Shown: one piece after another, positions 29,056 through 37,842 of the stretch
Layout of the letters: the number at the start of each line of letters is the position of its first letter
How positions within the stretch are numbered: the first letter of the stretch is position 1
Origin: Caldovatus aquaticus
GTDB lineage: Bacteria > Pseudomonadota > Alphaproteobacteria > Acetobacterales > Acetobacteraceae
NCBI RefSeq assembly: GCF_019458025.1
Contig: NZ_JAHZUY010000005.1
Location: 62,001 to 126,000, forward strand
Reading direction: 5' to 3'
DNA length: 64,000 nucleotides
Position numbers and translations under genes: made by a program
The notes under the pieces: generated by a model
What the model saw: only the letters and a program-made list of their open reading frames with translations
Databases searched by the model: none
What the model was told of the DNA's origin: nothing

Positions 29056-29517
29056 GTGGGGAATCTGCTCTACGCCCTGCACGTGCTGGGGGCGGTGCTC
29101 TGGGTGGGCGGCATGGCCTTCGCGATCCTCGCGCTCGCGCCCTCGCTCGCGGCGGTCGAGGCGCCGCAGCAGCGGCTGGCGCTGCTCTGCGGCGTGTTCC
29201 GGCGGTTCTTCCTCCTCGTCTGGCATGCCATGCCGGCGGTGCTGCTCAGCGGCTGGGCGCTGCTGTTCGTCTGGTATGGCGGGTTCCGCGGCGCGGGCTG
29301 GCATGTGCACCTGATGCACCTGACCGGCCTGGTGATGGGCGCGGTCTATCTGACGATCGCCCTCGGGCCGTGGCGCGAGATGCGCGCCGCGCTGGCGGCG
29401 GGCGAGACCGCGGCCGCCGCCGGCGCGGCCGGGCGCATCCGGCAGCTCGTGACGCTCAACCTCGCGCTCGGGCTGCTCACGGTGGCGGTGGCGGCATGGG
29501 GACGGTTCGGCGGATGA
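29056..29517 (+). CDS. CopD-like small integral membrane protein
   Basis: 153 aa from a GTG at 29056. Four hydrophobic spans (about 1-27, 50-73, 85-103, 130-148). The opening NLLYALHVLGAVLWVGGMAF and the internal His residues (HVHLMHLTG, FLLVWHAM) resemble the CopD/DUF2269-type family, in which conserved His residues may bind haem or copper. Function not established. It sits between the ParA-like gene and a GNAT gene, overlapping the latter by four bases (ATGA). Confidence 0.7.
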   Translation: MGNLLYALHVLGAVLWVGGMAFAILALAPSLAAVEAPQQRLALLCGVFRRFFLLVWHAMPAVLLSGWALLFVWYGGFRGAGWHVHLMHLTGLVMGAVYLTIALGPWREMRAALAAGETAAAAGAAGRIRQLVTLNLALGLLTVAVAAWGRFGG

Positions 29518-29957
29518 CGCCCCCCCGCGCGCTGCCCGAGGACATCGAGATCATCGAGGACGCGGCGCCGGAATTCGAGGACGTGGCGGCGATCCAGCGC
29601 GGACTTCACGCCTTCAACCAGGAGATGGGCGGCCCCTACGACCGCGAGCCGGTGACGCTGCTGGTGCGCGACGCGGAGGGCAGGACCGTCGGCGGGCTGC
29701 TCGGCCTCACCTTCTGGGGCTGGCTGTTCATCGACTGGCTGTGGCTCGCGCGCGAGCGGCGGGGCCAGGGGATCGGCGCCGAGCTGCTGCGCCGCGCCGA
29801 GGCGATCGCGCGTGCGCGCGGCTGCACCAACGCCTACACCGACACCTTCAGCTTCCAGGCCCCCGGCTTCTGGGAGCGCTGCGGCTACGTGGAGTTCGGC
29901 CGGCTGGAGGGCATGCCGGCCGGGCACGCCCGGATCTGGTTCCGCAAGGCGCTGTAG
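29514..29957 (+). CDS. GNAT-family N-acetyltransferase
   Basis: 147 aa. Single acetyltransferase domain: LVRDAEGRTVGGLLGLTFWGWLFIDWLWLARERRGQGIG contains the acetyl-CoA-binding RRGQGIG loop, and FSFQAPGFWERCGYVEFGRL is the typical C-terminal motif. Cytosolic; substrate unknown. The ATG overlaps the upstream stop, making a ParA-CopD-GNAT unit. Confidence 0.85.
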   Translation: MTPPRALPEDIEIIEDAAPEFEDVAAIQRGLHAFNQEMGGPYDREPVTLLVRDAEGRTVGGLLGLTFWGWLFIDWLWLARERRGQGIGAELLRRAEAIARARGCTNAYTDTFSFQAPGFWERCGYVEFGRLEGMPAGHARIWFRKAL

Positions 29958-30120
29958 CGGGCGGGGCGGCCGGCCGCACCCTCCCCGCTCGGCATGCCGC
30001 GCCCGTTCCGGGCGATCGCCCGCCGCGCGCTTCGTCGCTCGCGCGAGGGCGGGGCGCAGCATTCGTGCGGCAACGGGACGATGCGGTGCCGTGCTGCCGA
30101 CCGCCGTTCCGGATGAACGC

Positions 30121-31329
30121 TCATGTCGGCGCCACGCCGGCCGAGGCCGGCCCCGCCTGTCGAAGCCGGGTCCGGCGCAGCGCACGCCACGCGACCGCCG
30201 CAAATGCGGCGAGCACGAGCGGAGACAGCATCCAACCACGGCTGCCGAACCACGCGGAGACCGCCGGCCAGAGCCACGCGAGCGCCGTGATGGGCCCAAT
30301 CCGCCACCCCCAGTGCGCGAGAACCACCGCGACCGCGGCCCCGAGCGCAACGAGGTCGTAAGTATAGGCGTAGGGCGTCGCCAGGAACGCTAGCGGGACG
30401 CAGAGCGCCATGCGCAGCGCCGGGTCTGCATCCGGCATCCGCCATGCCCGGACGGCAAGGACCACGGCGCAGGCCGTCACGATCCCCTGCGTCGCGTGCG
30501 CTGCCTCCAGACCAAAGCCGAGCGAGCGCGCCATGAAGAACACGCTCACGCCGTTGACCAGGTGCCCGCTCGGCCAGGGGGCCTCCATCACCGCCATCAT
30601 CAAGGGGCGGGTGCGAATCCAGAACAGCGTCCAGACCTGGGGGCCGAAGGCAACCGTCGCCGCGGCGGCGAGCGCGATCGCGACGGCCCCGGCCACCATG
30701 AACGCGCGCCAGGCGCGGCCCGCGAGGTAGACCACCGGCAGCAGCAGCCCGAGCTGCGGCTTGAGCGTGAGCAGGCCGGCGCCGATCCCCGCAGCGACCG
30801 GCCGCGCCTGCGGCAGCAGCAGGGCGGCGCAAAGCAGCGCGGCGGTCAGCGCCCCGTTCTGCCCAAAGACGATGTTCTGCACCATCGCCGGGCTCAGCGT
30901 CGCCACGGCGGCGACGGCGGGCGAAAGCCCCGCGCGCCAGAGCACGACGAACAGCACGACGGCCGTGCCCGCCGTCCACAACAGATAGGCCGGGATCACA
31001 GGCAGCAGCGAGAACGGGACGCCGAGGAACAGCATCGCCGGCGGGTAGCTCCACTCGCTGTCCTCGTAGCGGGGGGAGAAGGCCGTTCGCAGCCAAGCAC
31101 GGTAGGATTCCTCGTCGAACAGCGCGACGAGGTTTCCGGCGCGTGCGAGCACGCCACCGGCCCAGAGGTTCGCGAAGTCCACGACGGGAAGCTTCCGCGT
31201 GACGACCGAGATGCCGTCAGCCTCGACCGAGGACCATATCCTGGCCAGCAGAACCAATCCTGGCGCCAGAGCGGCACCGAGGAAAACGAGAGTGATGAGG
31301 CGACGGGACAAGGCGTGATCTGCGGGCAT
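30121..31329 (-). CDS. GT87/DUF2029-type polytopic membrane glycosyltransferase
   Basis: 402 aa from ATG 31329; a GTG ten codons upstream is an alternative. About ten hydrophobic spans. DFANLWAGGVLA at about residues 50-61 holds the Asp expected in a GT-C catalytic loop, and LLTLKPQLGLLLPVVYLAGR is highly typical of the DUF2029 family, whose known members add polyprenyl-phosphate-linked mannose to cell-envelope glycans. Its base composition is visibly less GC-rich than its neighbours (codons such as GAA, AAA, GTC, ACG mixed), and it stands alone, so it may have been acquired separately. Confidence 0.75.
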   Translation of the reverse strand: MPADHALSRRLITLVFLGAALAPGLVLLARIWSSVEADGISVVTRKLPVVDFANLWAGGVLARAGNLVALFDEESYRAWLRTAFSPRYEDSEWSYPPAMLFLGVPFSLLPVIPAYLLWTAGTAVVLFVVLWRAGLSPAVAAVATLSPAMVQNIVFGQNGALTAALLCAALLLPQARPVAAGIGAGLLTLKPQLGLLLPVVYLAGRAWRAFMVAGAVAIALAAAATVAFGPQVWTLFWIRTRPLMMAVMEAPWPSGHLVNGVSVFFMARSLGFGLEAAHATQGIVTACAVVLAVRAWRMPDADPALRMALCVPLAFLATPYAYTYDLVALGAAVAVVLAHWGWRIGPITALAWLWPAVSAWFGSRGWMLSPLVLAAFAAVAWRALRRTRLRQAGPASAGVAPT

Positions 31330-31606
31330 GGCCGGCGAGATTGCCGGCCGGACCAGCACGCGCCTAGCCCCTCCCGCGCATCGCCCGCGCGCCGGCGCGC
31401 ATCCCGCCCCCGTCCTCGATCACGCGTGGCAGCATCGCGAACCCCTCACCCGCGCACGCCCCAGCCCCTTCGCTGCCGCGCGCTGGTCCTCGGGCTGGCA
31501 GTCTGCCGGCCGGGATCGCCGCCCTGATCGAATCAACGGCGCATCACTCTGCCGCGCCGCACTCTGGCGCGCGCGCAAGGCCGCACATCCGGCACAGGCG
31601 CCGCCT
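31330..31606 (-). other. Intergenic region, no gene seen
   Basis: 277 bp between the start of the GT87 gene and the stop of the EamA gene, both leftward. It contains a GCGCGCCGGCGCGC palindrome and scattered short inverted repeats but no ORF with convincing codon use. It presumably holds the GT87 promoter. Confidence 0.5.
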
Positions 31607-32563
31607 TCACCCGAGGTTCCCCGGTTTCGCCACCACCTGGGACAGCGTCACCTCCCGGTGCCAGATGTAGAGGCCGGAGCCGATCAGCACGGCGATCCCG
31701 GCCGCGTCCCACGGATCGGGCAGCTCGCCCCAGAGCACGGCGCCCATCGCCACCGTCCAGACGATGGCGGAGTACTCGAAGGGCGCGAGCAGCGTGCTCT
31801 CGCCGGTGCGGTAGGCGTTGGTCATCATCACCTGCGCCAGCGCCGAGACCAGGCCGACGCCGGCTAGCAGCAGCCATTGCCCGGGCGTCGGCCACACCCA
31901 GACCGGGATCGCCGCCACCGCCGCGGCCAGCGAGGACCCGATCGCGAACCACAGCACGATCGTCACCCCCTGCTCGCCCGCCTCGCCCATGCGCCGGATG
32001 GTGATCATGGCGAGCGCCCAGCCCACCGCGCCGAGCAGCACCGCGCCGGCCGCGAACAGGTCGAGCGACGCCGCGCCTTCCGCGCCGGGCCGCACGATCA
32101 GCAGCACGCCGAGGAAGCCCACCGCCACCGCCGCGCTGCGCCGCCACCCGACCCGCTCGCCGAGCAGCGGCACGGACAGCATGGCGAGGAACAGCGGCAT
32201 GGTGAAGCCGAGCGCCGAGACCACCGCGAAGGGGAGGTGCGCGAGGCCGTAGAAGCTGCCGAACATGCCGAGCAGCCCGAACAGGGTGCGCGCCGCATGG
32301 CTCAGCGGATGGGAGGTGCGCAGCGCGGCGAGGCCGCCATGACGGAGCATCAGCGGCAGCAGGGCCGGGATCGCGAAGGCGTTGCGGAAGAACACCACCT
32401 CGGCGAGCGGCACCGTCCCGCCGAGCGCCTTCACGCAGGCCCCGGCGAGCGAGAAGGCGGCGGCCGCGGCGAGCACGAGCAGGATCGCGCGGGCGCGGGC
32501 CCGGCGCAGAACCTCGGGCACGAGGGCACCGGGCGGGCGCGGAGGGGACGGGGAGGCGGACAT
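31607..32563 (-). CDS. EamA/DMT-family transporter
   Basis: 318 aa, ten predicted spans in two five-span EamA repeats (about 26-160 and 168-305). Typical phrases are AFSLAGACVKALGGTVPLAEVVFFRNAF and VSALGFTMPLFLAMLSVPLLGE in the first repeat, and MTNAYRTGESTLLAPFEYSAIVW in the second. The family exports amino acids, purines or other metabolites; substrate unknown. It is divergent from the NUDIX gene with 37 bp between starts, so promoters must overlap. Confidence 0.9.
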   Translation of the reverse strand: MSASPSPPRPPGALVPEVLRRARARAILLVLAAAAAFSLAGACVKALGGTVPLAEVVFFRNAFAIPALLPLMLRHGGLAALRTSHPLSHAARTLFGLLGMFGSFYGLAHLPFAVVSALGFTMPLFLAMLSVPLLGERVGWRRSAAVAVGFLGVLLIVRPGAEGAASLDLFAAGAVLLGAVGWALAMITIRRMGEAGEQGVTIVLWFAIGSSLAAAVAAIPVWVWPTPGQWLLLAGVGLVSALAQVMMTNAYRTGESTLLAPFEYSAIVWTVAMGAVLWGELPDPWDAAGIAVLIGSGLYIWHREVTLSQVVAKPGNLG

Positions 32564-32600
32564 GGACGGGCGCTGCCGCCGAGGCTACGGTCGGCGCCGC

Positions 32601-33239
32601 ATGAAGGCCAGACACCCGAAGGCGCCCCCCCTTCCCGCCTATCCCGGGCTGCGCGTCGTCTCCGACGAGATCGTCTGGAACGGCCGCTTCCCGCTGCAGC
32701 TCGTGCGCTTCCACCATCGCCGCTTCGACGGGCGCGAGAGCGGCCTGCGCACCTGGGAGCTGTGGCGCCGCGGCCCCGCCGTCGCCGTGCTGCCCTACGA
32801 CCCCGGCGCGGACCGCGTGGCGCTGATCGAGCAGTTCCGCCTGCCCGCCCTCGCTGCCGGGCTCGACCCGGTGATGACCGAGTGCGCCGCGGGCTTCGTG
32901 GACCCGGGCGAGACGCCGGAGGCGGCGGCGCGGCGCGAGGCGATGGAGGAGACGGGCCTCGCCCCGGCGCGCCTCGAGCGCATGGGCCGCTGGATCCTGA
33001 GCCAGGGCGGCTGCGACGAGACCATCACCTGCTTCTGCGCCTGCCTGCCGCTGCCCGAGCCGGGCGCCGCGGCGCATCACGGCCTGACAGAGGAACACGA
33101 GGACATCCGGCTCAAGATCCTGGCCGCCGAGGAGGCCTTCGCCATGCTCGACGACAACCGCATCGCCAACGCCACGGCGGCGCTGGCGCTGTTCTGGCTG
33201 CGCACCCACCGCGACCGGCTGCGCCGCGAATGGGCATGA
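32601..33239 (+). CDS. NUDIX hydrolase, ADP-ribose pyrophosphatase-like
   Basis: 212 aa from ATG 32601. Complete NUDIX box GFVDPGETPEAAARREAMEETGL starting at residue 98. The preceding VALIEQFRLPALA and the ALALFWL helix near the end match the ADP-sugar pyrophosphatase (NudF) branch. It hydrolyses ADP-ribose or a similar nucleoside diphosphate derivative. First gene of a chained rightward operon; its TGA overlaps the alaX ATG. Confidence 0.88.
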   Translation: MKARHPKAPPLPAYPGLRVVSDEIVWNGRFPLQLVRFHHRRFDGRESGLRTWELWRRGPAVAVLPYDPGADRVALIEQFRLPALAAGLDPVMTECAAGFVDPGETPEAAARREAMEETGLAPARLERMGRWILSQGGCDETITCFCACLPLPEPGAAAHHGLTEEHEDIRLKILAAEEAFAMLDDNRIANATAALALFWLRTHRDRLRREWA

Positions 33240-33970
33240 GGACGATGGCGACCGAGGCGATCTTCCGCGCCGATCCCCGCGCGCGCGCGTGCGCCGCCCG
33301 CGTGCTCGCCGCGGGGCCGGAGGGCGTGGTGCTCGACCGCACCGTGTTCTATGCGCAGGGCGGCGGGCAGCCCGGCGATGTCGGCGTGCTGCGCTGGGAC
33401 GGCGGCGAGATGGCCGTGGCCAACGCCGTGAAGGGGCCGGAGGAGACGATCCTGCACCTGCCGGCGCCCGGCGCCCTCCTGCCGCCGGTCGGCGCCGAGG
33501 TGACGGCCGCGATCGACTGGGCGCGGCGGCACCGGCTGATGCGCATGCACACGACGCTGCACCTGCTCTGCAGCCTGATCCCGGGCGCCGGCGTGACCGG
33601 GGGGCAGGTCGGCCCGGACCGCTCGCGGCTCGACTTCGACCTGCCCGACCCCCCGGCGAAGGAGTGGCTCACCGAGCGCCTGAACGCGCTGATCGCCGCC
33701 GACCATCCGGTCGGCGAGCGGTGGATCGAGGAGGCGGAGCTGGATGCGAACCCGGGCCTCGTGCGCACGCTCTCGGTCAAGCCGCCGCGGGGGACGGGAC
33801 GGGTGCGGCTGGTGCGGATCGGGCCGGAGGCGGCGCCGGTGGACCTGCAGCCCTGCGGCGGGACGCATGTGCGCTCCACCGCCGAGATCGGCCGGGTCGA
33901 GGTGACGAAGCTGGAGAGCAAGGGCCGGCAGAACCGCCGCGTCTATGTCGTGCTGGCCGGGGAGGGATGA
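33236..33970 (+). CDS. alaX: AlaX-type alanyl-tRNA editing protein
   Basis: 244 aa from the ATG overlapping the NUDIX stop (33236-33239); ATGs at 33230 and 33245 are alternatives. It is a free-standing homologue of the AlaRS editing domain: an N-terminal beta-barrel part with VFYAQGGGQPGD (37-48), then the zinc motifs HTTLH (105-109) and CGGTH (207-211). It hydrolyses mischarged Ser- or Gly-tRNA(Ala) in the cytosol. There is no AlaRS synthetase domain. It is chained to sseA by an ATGA overlap. Confidence 0.9.
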   Translation: MRTMATEAIFRADPRARACAARVLAAGPEGVVLDRTVFYAQGGGQPGDVGVLRWDGGEMAVANAVKGPEETILHLPAPGALLPPVGAEVTAAIDWARRHRLMRMHTTLHLLCSLIPGAGVTGGQVGPDRSRLDFDLPDPPAKEWLTERLNALIAADHPVGERWIEEAELDANPGLVRTLSVKPPRGTGRVRLVRIGPEAAPVDLQPCGGTHVRSTAEIGRVEVTKLESKGRQNRRVYVVLAGEG

Positions 33971-34818
33971 GGGCGATGGAGGATCTCGTCTCGACGGCGT
34001 GGCTGGCGACAGAGCTGGGCAGGCCCGACCTGGTGGTGTTCGACTGCACCAAGTACCTGCCGAACGAGCCGCTCGACGGCCAGGCGGAGTTCCTCCGGGC
34101 CCACATCCCGGGGGCGCGCTACTTCGACATCGACCTGTTCGCCGATCCCGACACCGACCTGCCGCACATGGTCCCGACGCCGGGGCGCTTCGCGCGGCTC
34201 GCCGGCGCCGCCGGGATCGCGAACGCCTCGCGCGTCGTGTTCTACGACCAGAAGGGCCTCGCCAGCGCCGCGCGCGGCTGGTGGCTGATGCGGCTGTTCG
34301 GCCACGAGCGGGTGGCGGTGCTCGACGGCGGCCTGCCGAAGTGGCGCGCCGAGGGCCGCCCGGTCGAGAGCGGCGAGCCCGCGCCGCCGCGGCCTGCGGC
34401 CTTCGTGCCCGATTTCCGCGCCGACCGGCTCGCCGGCATCGGCGACGTCAAGCGCGTGGTGCGCGAGGGCGGCGCGGTGATCCTGGATGCGCGGGCGAAG
34501 GGGCGCTTCGACGGCACGGCGCCGGAGATCCGCCCCGGCGTCGCCTCCGGCCACATGCCGGGCGCGCGCAACCTGCCCTACACCGAGCTGCTCAACCCGG
34601 ACCAGACGATGAAGGACCCGGCGGCGCTGCGCGCGCTCTTCGCCGCGCGCGGCGTGGACGGGACCGCGCCGGTGATCACCTCCTGCGGCTCCGGCGTCAC
34701 CGCCTGCATCCTGACGCTCGGCTTGGTGCGCGCGGGGCTGCCGGAGGGCGCGGTGTACGACGGCTCCTGGACCGAGTGGGGCAGCCGCCCCGAGACCCCG
34801 AAGGCGACGAACCCCTGA
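33967..34818 (+). CDS. sseA: 3-mercaptopyruvate/thiosulfate sulfurtransferase
   Basis: 283 aa with two rhodanese domains: the N-terminal inactive one (about 5-140), with HIPGARYFDIDLFAD and GWWLMRLFGHERVAVLDGG, and the catalytic C-terminal one (about 160-280). The active loop is CGSGVT at 240-245, the mercaptopyruvate sulfurtransferase type. It moves sulfur from 3-mercaptopyruvate to thiols or cyanide. The start overlaps the alaX stop; the stop shares a base with the metC start (TGATG). Confidence 0.93.
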   Translation: MRAMEDLVSTAWLATELGRPDLVVFDCTKYLPNEPLDGQAEFLRAHIPGARYFDIDLFADPDTDLPHMVPTPGRFARLAGAAGIANASRVVFYDQKGLASAARGWWLMRLFGHERVAVLDGGLPKWRAEGRPVESGEPAPPRPAAFVPDFRADRLAGIGDVKRVVREGGAVILDARAKGRFDGTAPEIRPGVASGHMPGARNLPYTELLNPDQTMKDPAALRALFAARGVDGTAPVITSCGSGVTACILTLGLVRAGLPEGAVYDGSWTEWGSRPETPKATNP

Positions 34819-36038
34819 TGCCCGACGACAGCGCCCGGACCGGCCGGCGGCCCGCCGAGGGCGGCCACGGCTTCGCCACCCGCATGTCGCATGCCGGCCG
34901 CGCCGGCACGCGCGTGCACGGCTTCGTCAACCCGGCGGTGCACCGCGGCTCCACCGTGCTCGCGCCGAGCTGCGCGGCGCGGCGGGAGTTCGCGAAGCGC
35001 CGCTTCGACCAGTTCCTCACCTACGGCACCCAGGGCGGCCCGACGCACTATGCGCTCGAGGACGTCGTCGCCGAGATCGAGGGCGGCACGCGCTCGCTGA
35101 TCGTGAGCACCGGGCTTGCCGCCATCGCCGTGCCGCTGCTCGCCTATCTCAAGGCCGGCGACCACTGCCTGATGCCGGACAGCGTGTACGGGCCGGCGCG
35201 CGCCCTCGCCGACGGGCTGATGCGGGGCTGGGACATCGAGACCACCTTCTACGACCCGACGGTGGACGAAGCGGGGATGCGCGCGCTGATCCGCCCCAAC
35301 ACCCGCGTCGTCTACGTGGAAAGCCCGGGCAGCCACACCTTCGAGGTGCAGGACGTCCCGGCCATCGCCCGCGCCGCGCACGCCGCCGGGGCGAAGGTGC
35401 TGATGGACAACACCTGGGGCATCCACCACTTCCGGCCCTTCGCGCACGGCGTGGACGTCTCGATCCAGGCGCTCACGAAGTACGTCGGCGGGCACTCGGA
35501 CCTCCTGCTCGGCGCGGTCACGGTCAACAGCGAGGAGGACTGGCGCGCGGTGCGCGGCGCCGCCTCGCAGCTCGGCCAGTATGCCTCTCCGGACGACGTG
35601 TGGCTGGCGCTGCGCGGCGTGCGGACCCTGGCGGTCAGGCTGAAGCAGCAGGAGCGGAGCGGGCTCGAGGTGGCGCGCTGGTTCGAATCCCGGCCCGAGG
35701 TGCTGCGCGTGCTGCACCCCGCGCTCCCCTCCCACCCGCAGCACGCGCTGTTCAAGCGCGACTTCACCGGCGCCTGCAGCCTGTTCGGCGTGGTGTTCCA
35801 GCCGCGCTACAGCGAGGCCGACCTGTGCCGCATGATCGACGGCCTCGCGCTGTTCGGCATCGGCGCGAGCTGGGGCGGGTTCGAGAGCCTCGCGATCCCG
35901 ACCACCGGCTCCATCACGCGCACGGCAACGAGCGCCGATCTCGGCGGCCCCGCGGCCCGCTTCCACATCGGCCTCGAGGACCCGGCGGACCTGATCGCCG
36001 ATCTCGAGCGCGGGCTTGCGCTTCTCGAGGCGCGCTGA
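34818..36038 (+). CDS. metC: Cystathionine beta-lyase
   Basis: 406 aa Cys/Met-metabolism PLP enzyme. The PLP Lys is residue 221 in ALTKYVGGHSD, preceded by VLMDNTWG with the cofactor Asp. YGTQGGPTHYALEDVV near residue 69 and the C-terminal SWGGFESLA motif place it in the bacterial MetC branch rather than MetB/MetZ. It cleaves cystathionine to homocysteine, pyruvate and ammonia, and may also desulfurate cysteine. Its ATG shares a base with the sseA stop. Confidence 0.93.
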   Translation: MPDDSARTGRRPAEGGHGFATRMSHAGRAGTRVHGFVNPAVHRGSTVLAPSCAARREFAKRRFDQFLTYGTQGGPTHYALEDVVAEIEGGTRSLIVSTGLAAIAVPLLAYLKAGDHCLMPDSVYGPARALADGLMRGWDIETTFYDPTVDEAGMRALIRPNTRVVYVESPGSHTFEVQDVPAIARAAHAAGAKVLMDNTWGIHHFRPFAHGVDVSIQALTKYVGGHSDLLLGAVTVNSEEDWRAVRGAASQLGQYASPDDVWLALRGVRTLAVRLKQQERSGLEVARWFESRPEVLRVLHPALPSHPQHALFKRDFTGACSLFGVVFQPRYSEADLCRMIDGLALFGIGASWGGFESLAIPTTGSITRTATSADLGGPAARFHIGLEDPADLIADLERGLALLEAR

Positions 36039-37262
36039 GTGCGCCCCGCGCTTCCCGCCGGCGCCTGGCCGATCCTGCTCGGCGCGGCGCTGATGATGAG
36101 CCTCGCGATGGGGCTGCGGCAGAGCCTCGGCCTGTTCATGCCGCCCGCGGTGCGCGATCTCGGCATCGCGGTCAGCGAGTTCACGCTGGCGATCGCGGTG
36201 CAGAACCTGGTGTGGGGCTTCGGGCAGCCGGTCGCCGGCGCGCTCGCGCAGCGCCACGGCTTCCGCCCGGTGCTGCTCGCCGGCGGCGCGTTCTACGCCG
36301 CGGGCTTCGTCGTGCTGGCGCGCGCCGGCGGGACGGCGGCGGTGATGACCGGCGCGGGCGTGCTGATCGGCCTCGCCCTCGCCTGCACCGCCGCGGCGAT
36401 GGGCATGGCGGTGGCGGCGCGGGCCGTGCCGGCGGCGGTGCGCAGCACGGTGCTCGGGCTCGTCTCGGCGGCGGGGTCGCTCGGCGCGCTGTTCTCGGCG
36501 CCGATCGGGCAGGCGCTGTCCGACGCCTTCGGCTGGCGCGCCGGGGTGCTGGGCTTCGCGGCGCTGGCGCTGCTCATGCTGCCCGCGGCCTGGGCCGCCG
36601 GGCGGGTGGACCGGATGCCGGTGCAGCGCCTGGCGGGCGAGGCCGGCAGCGCGGGCGACGCGCTGCGCCTCGCCCTGCGGCACGGACCGTTCGCGGTGAT
36701 GGCGGGGGCCTACTTCATCTGCGGGCTGCAGCTCGTCTTCCTGACGACGCACCTGCCCTCCTACCTCGTGCTCTGCGGCATGGACCCGATGCTCGGGGCG
36801 CAGGCGCTGGCGGCGATCGGCGGCTTCAACGTGCTCGGCAGCCTGTTCTTCGGCTGGGCCGGCGGGCGCTGGTCCAAGCCCGGGCTGCTCGGCGGGATCT
36901 ATCTCGCGCGCTCGCTGGTGCTCGCCTGGTACTTCGCGACGCCGCCGACGCCGGGCTCCACGCTCGTCTTCGCGGCGGTGATGGGCTTCCTGTGGCTCGG
37001 CGTGGCGCCGCTGATCGCGGGCGCGGTGGTCGAGATGTTCGGGCTGCGCTGGCAGGCGATGATCCAGGGCGTGGCCTTCACCAGCCACCAGCTCGGCAGC
37101 TTCCTCGGCGCCTTCGGCGGCGGGCTGCTGTTCGATGCGCTCGGGTCCTACGACCTCGCCTGGAGGCTCGGGGTCGGCATGGGGATCGTGGCGGGGACCG
37201 CGCAGATCCTGGGGGCGTTCCCGCCGCGCTGGCCGGGGGCGCGGCGCGCCGCGCCAGGCTGA
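36039..37262 (+). CDS. MFS transporter
   Basis: 407 aa from a GTG directly abutting the metC stop. Twelve hydrophobic spans in two six-span halves, with a cytoplasmic central loop around residues 190-215 (RVDRMPVQRLAGEAG). SLAMGLRQSLGLFMPP at the start resembles the monocarboxylate/oxalate-formate antiporter-like MFS group. Its place behind sseA-metC suggests movement of a sulfur-containing or keto acid, but that is inference. Confidence 0.85.
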   Translation: MRPALPAGAWPILLGAALMMSLAMGLRQSLGLFMPPAVRDLGIAVSEFTLAIAVQNLVWGFGQPVAGALAQRHGFRPVLLAGGAFYAAGFVVLARAGGTAAVMTGAGVLIGLALACTAAAMGMAVAARAVPAAVRSTVLGLVSAAGSLGALFSAPIGQALSDAFGWRAGVLGFAALALLMLPAAWAAGRVDRMPVQRLAGEAGSAGDALRLALRHGPFAVMAGAYFICGLQLVFLTTHLPSYLVLCGMDPMLGAQALAAIGGFNVLGSLFFGWAGGRWSKPGLLGGIYLARSLVLAWYFATPPTPGSTLVFAAVMGFLWLGVAPLIAGAVVEMFGLRWQAMIQGVAFTSHQLGSFLGAFGGGLLFDALGSYDLAWRLGVGMGIVAGTAQILGAFPPRWPGARRAAPG

Positions 37263-37293
37263 GCCCGGGCGCGGCGCGGAGACGGCCTCGCGC

Positions 37294-37803
37294 TCAGGCG
37301 GCGCCGGCGCAGGCGGGGCAGCGCCCCTCGATCTCGACCGTCGCGCGCAGGGCCGTGAAGCCGGCCCGGGAGGCCGCCGCGGCGACGGCGCGGGCCACGG
37401 CGTCGTCGGTCAGCTCGTGCGTTGCGCCGCAGCCGCGGCAGATCAGGAACTGGTGCGGGTGGTCGTGGGCGCCGTCGCAGGCGCAGTCGGCGGGGTGGCC
37501 CTCGGCCTCGCGGCAGCCGACGAAGGCGTTCAGGCGCTCCACCTTGTGGATCAGCCCCTGCTCCAGCAGGAAATCGAGCGCGCGATAGACGGTCGGCGGC
37601 GCCGCGCCGGGACGCTCGGCCTTCAGCCGGTCGAGCAGCGCGTAGGCGCCGACCGGCTGGCGGGCCTCCAGCACGAGGCGCAGCACCTGGCGGCGCAGCT
37701 CGGTCAACTGGGTGCCGCGCCGGGCGCAGGCCGCTGCGGCCCGGTCCAGCGCCGCCTCCACGGCCGCCCCCGTCGCCGCTCCGCCCAGGCCGCCCCTGTC
37801 CAT
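37294..37803 (-). CDS. zur: Fur-family regulator, probably Zur
   Basis: 169 aa. The winged-helix half (about 28-90) has LTELRRQVLRLVLEARQPVGAYALLDRL and PPTVYRALDFLLEQGLIHKVE. The dimerisation/metal half has HDHPHQFLICRGCG and a C-terminal CPAC, giving the two CxxC pairs of a structural zinc site. The HxHPHQF pattern and overall length favour Zur (zinc uptake repressor) over Fur. It is divergent from hisI with 46 bp between starts. GGAGG precedes the ATG. Confidence 0.82.
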   Translation of the reverse strand: MDRGGLGGAATGAAVEAALDRAAAACARRGTQLTELRRQVLRLVLEARQPVGAYALLDRLKAERPGAAPPTVYRALDFLLEQGLIHKVERLNAFVGCREAEGHPADCACDGAHDHPHQFLICRGCGATHELTDDAVARAVAAAASRAGFTALRATVEIEGRCPACAGAA

Positions 37804-37836
37804 CCCGCGAGGTCCTCCGCGATCGTCCGTCGCGGC

Positions 37837-37842
37837 AGTATA
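37837..37842 (-). promoter_or_regulatory. Candidate -10 box for zur
   Basis: TATACT on the minus strand, within a TATATA stretch that is the only AT-rich spot of the zur-hisI gap. It would give a leader of about 27 nt with GGAGG before the zur ATG. No good -35 is seen. The AT-rich palindromic patch could equally be an operator. Confidence 0.35.

Noticed and set aside
28246-29319. Leftward frame antisense to the ParA-like and CopD-like genes
   Set aside because: Product is Arg/Gln/His-rich with no motif, whereas the sense strand has a clear Walker A ATPase.
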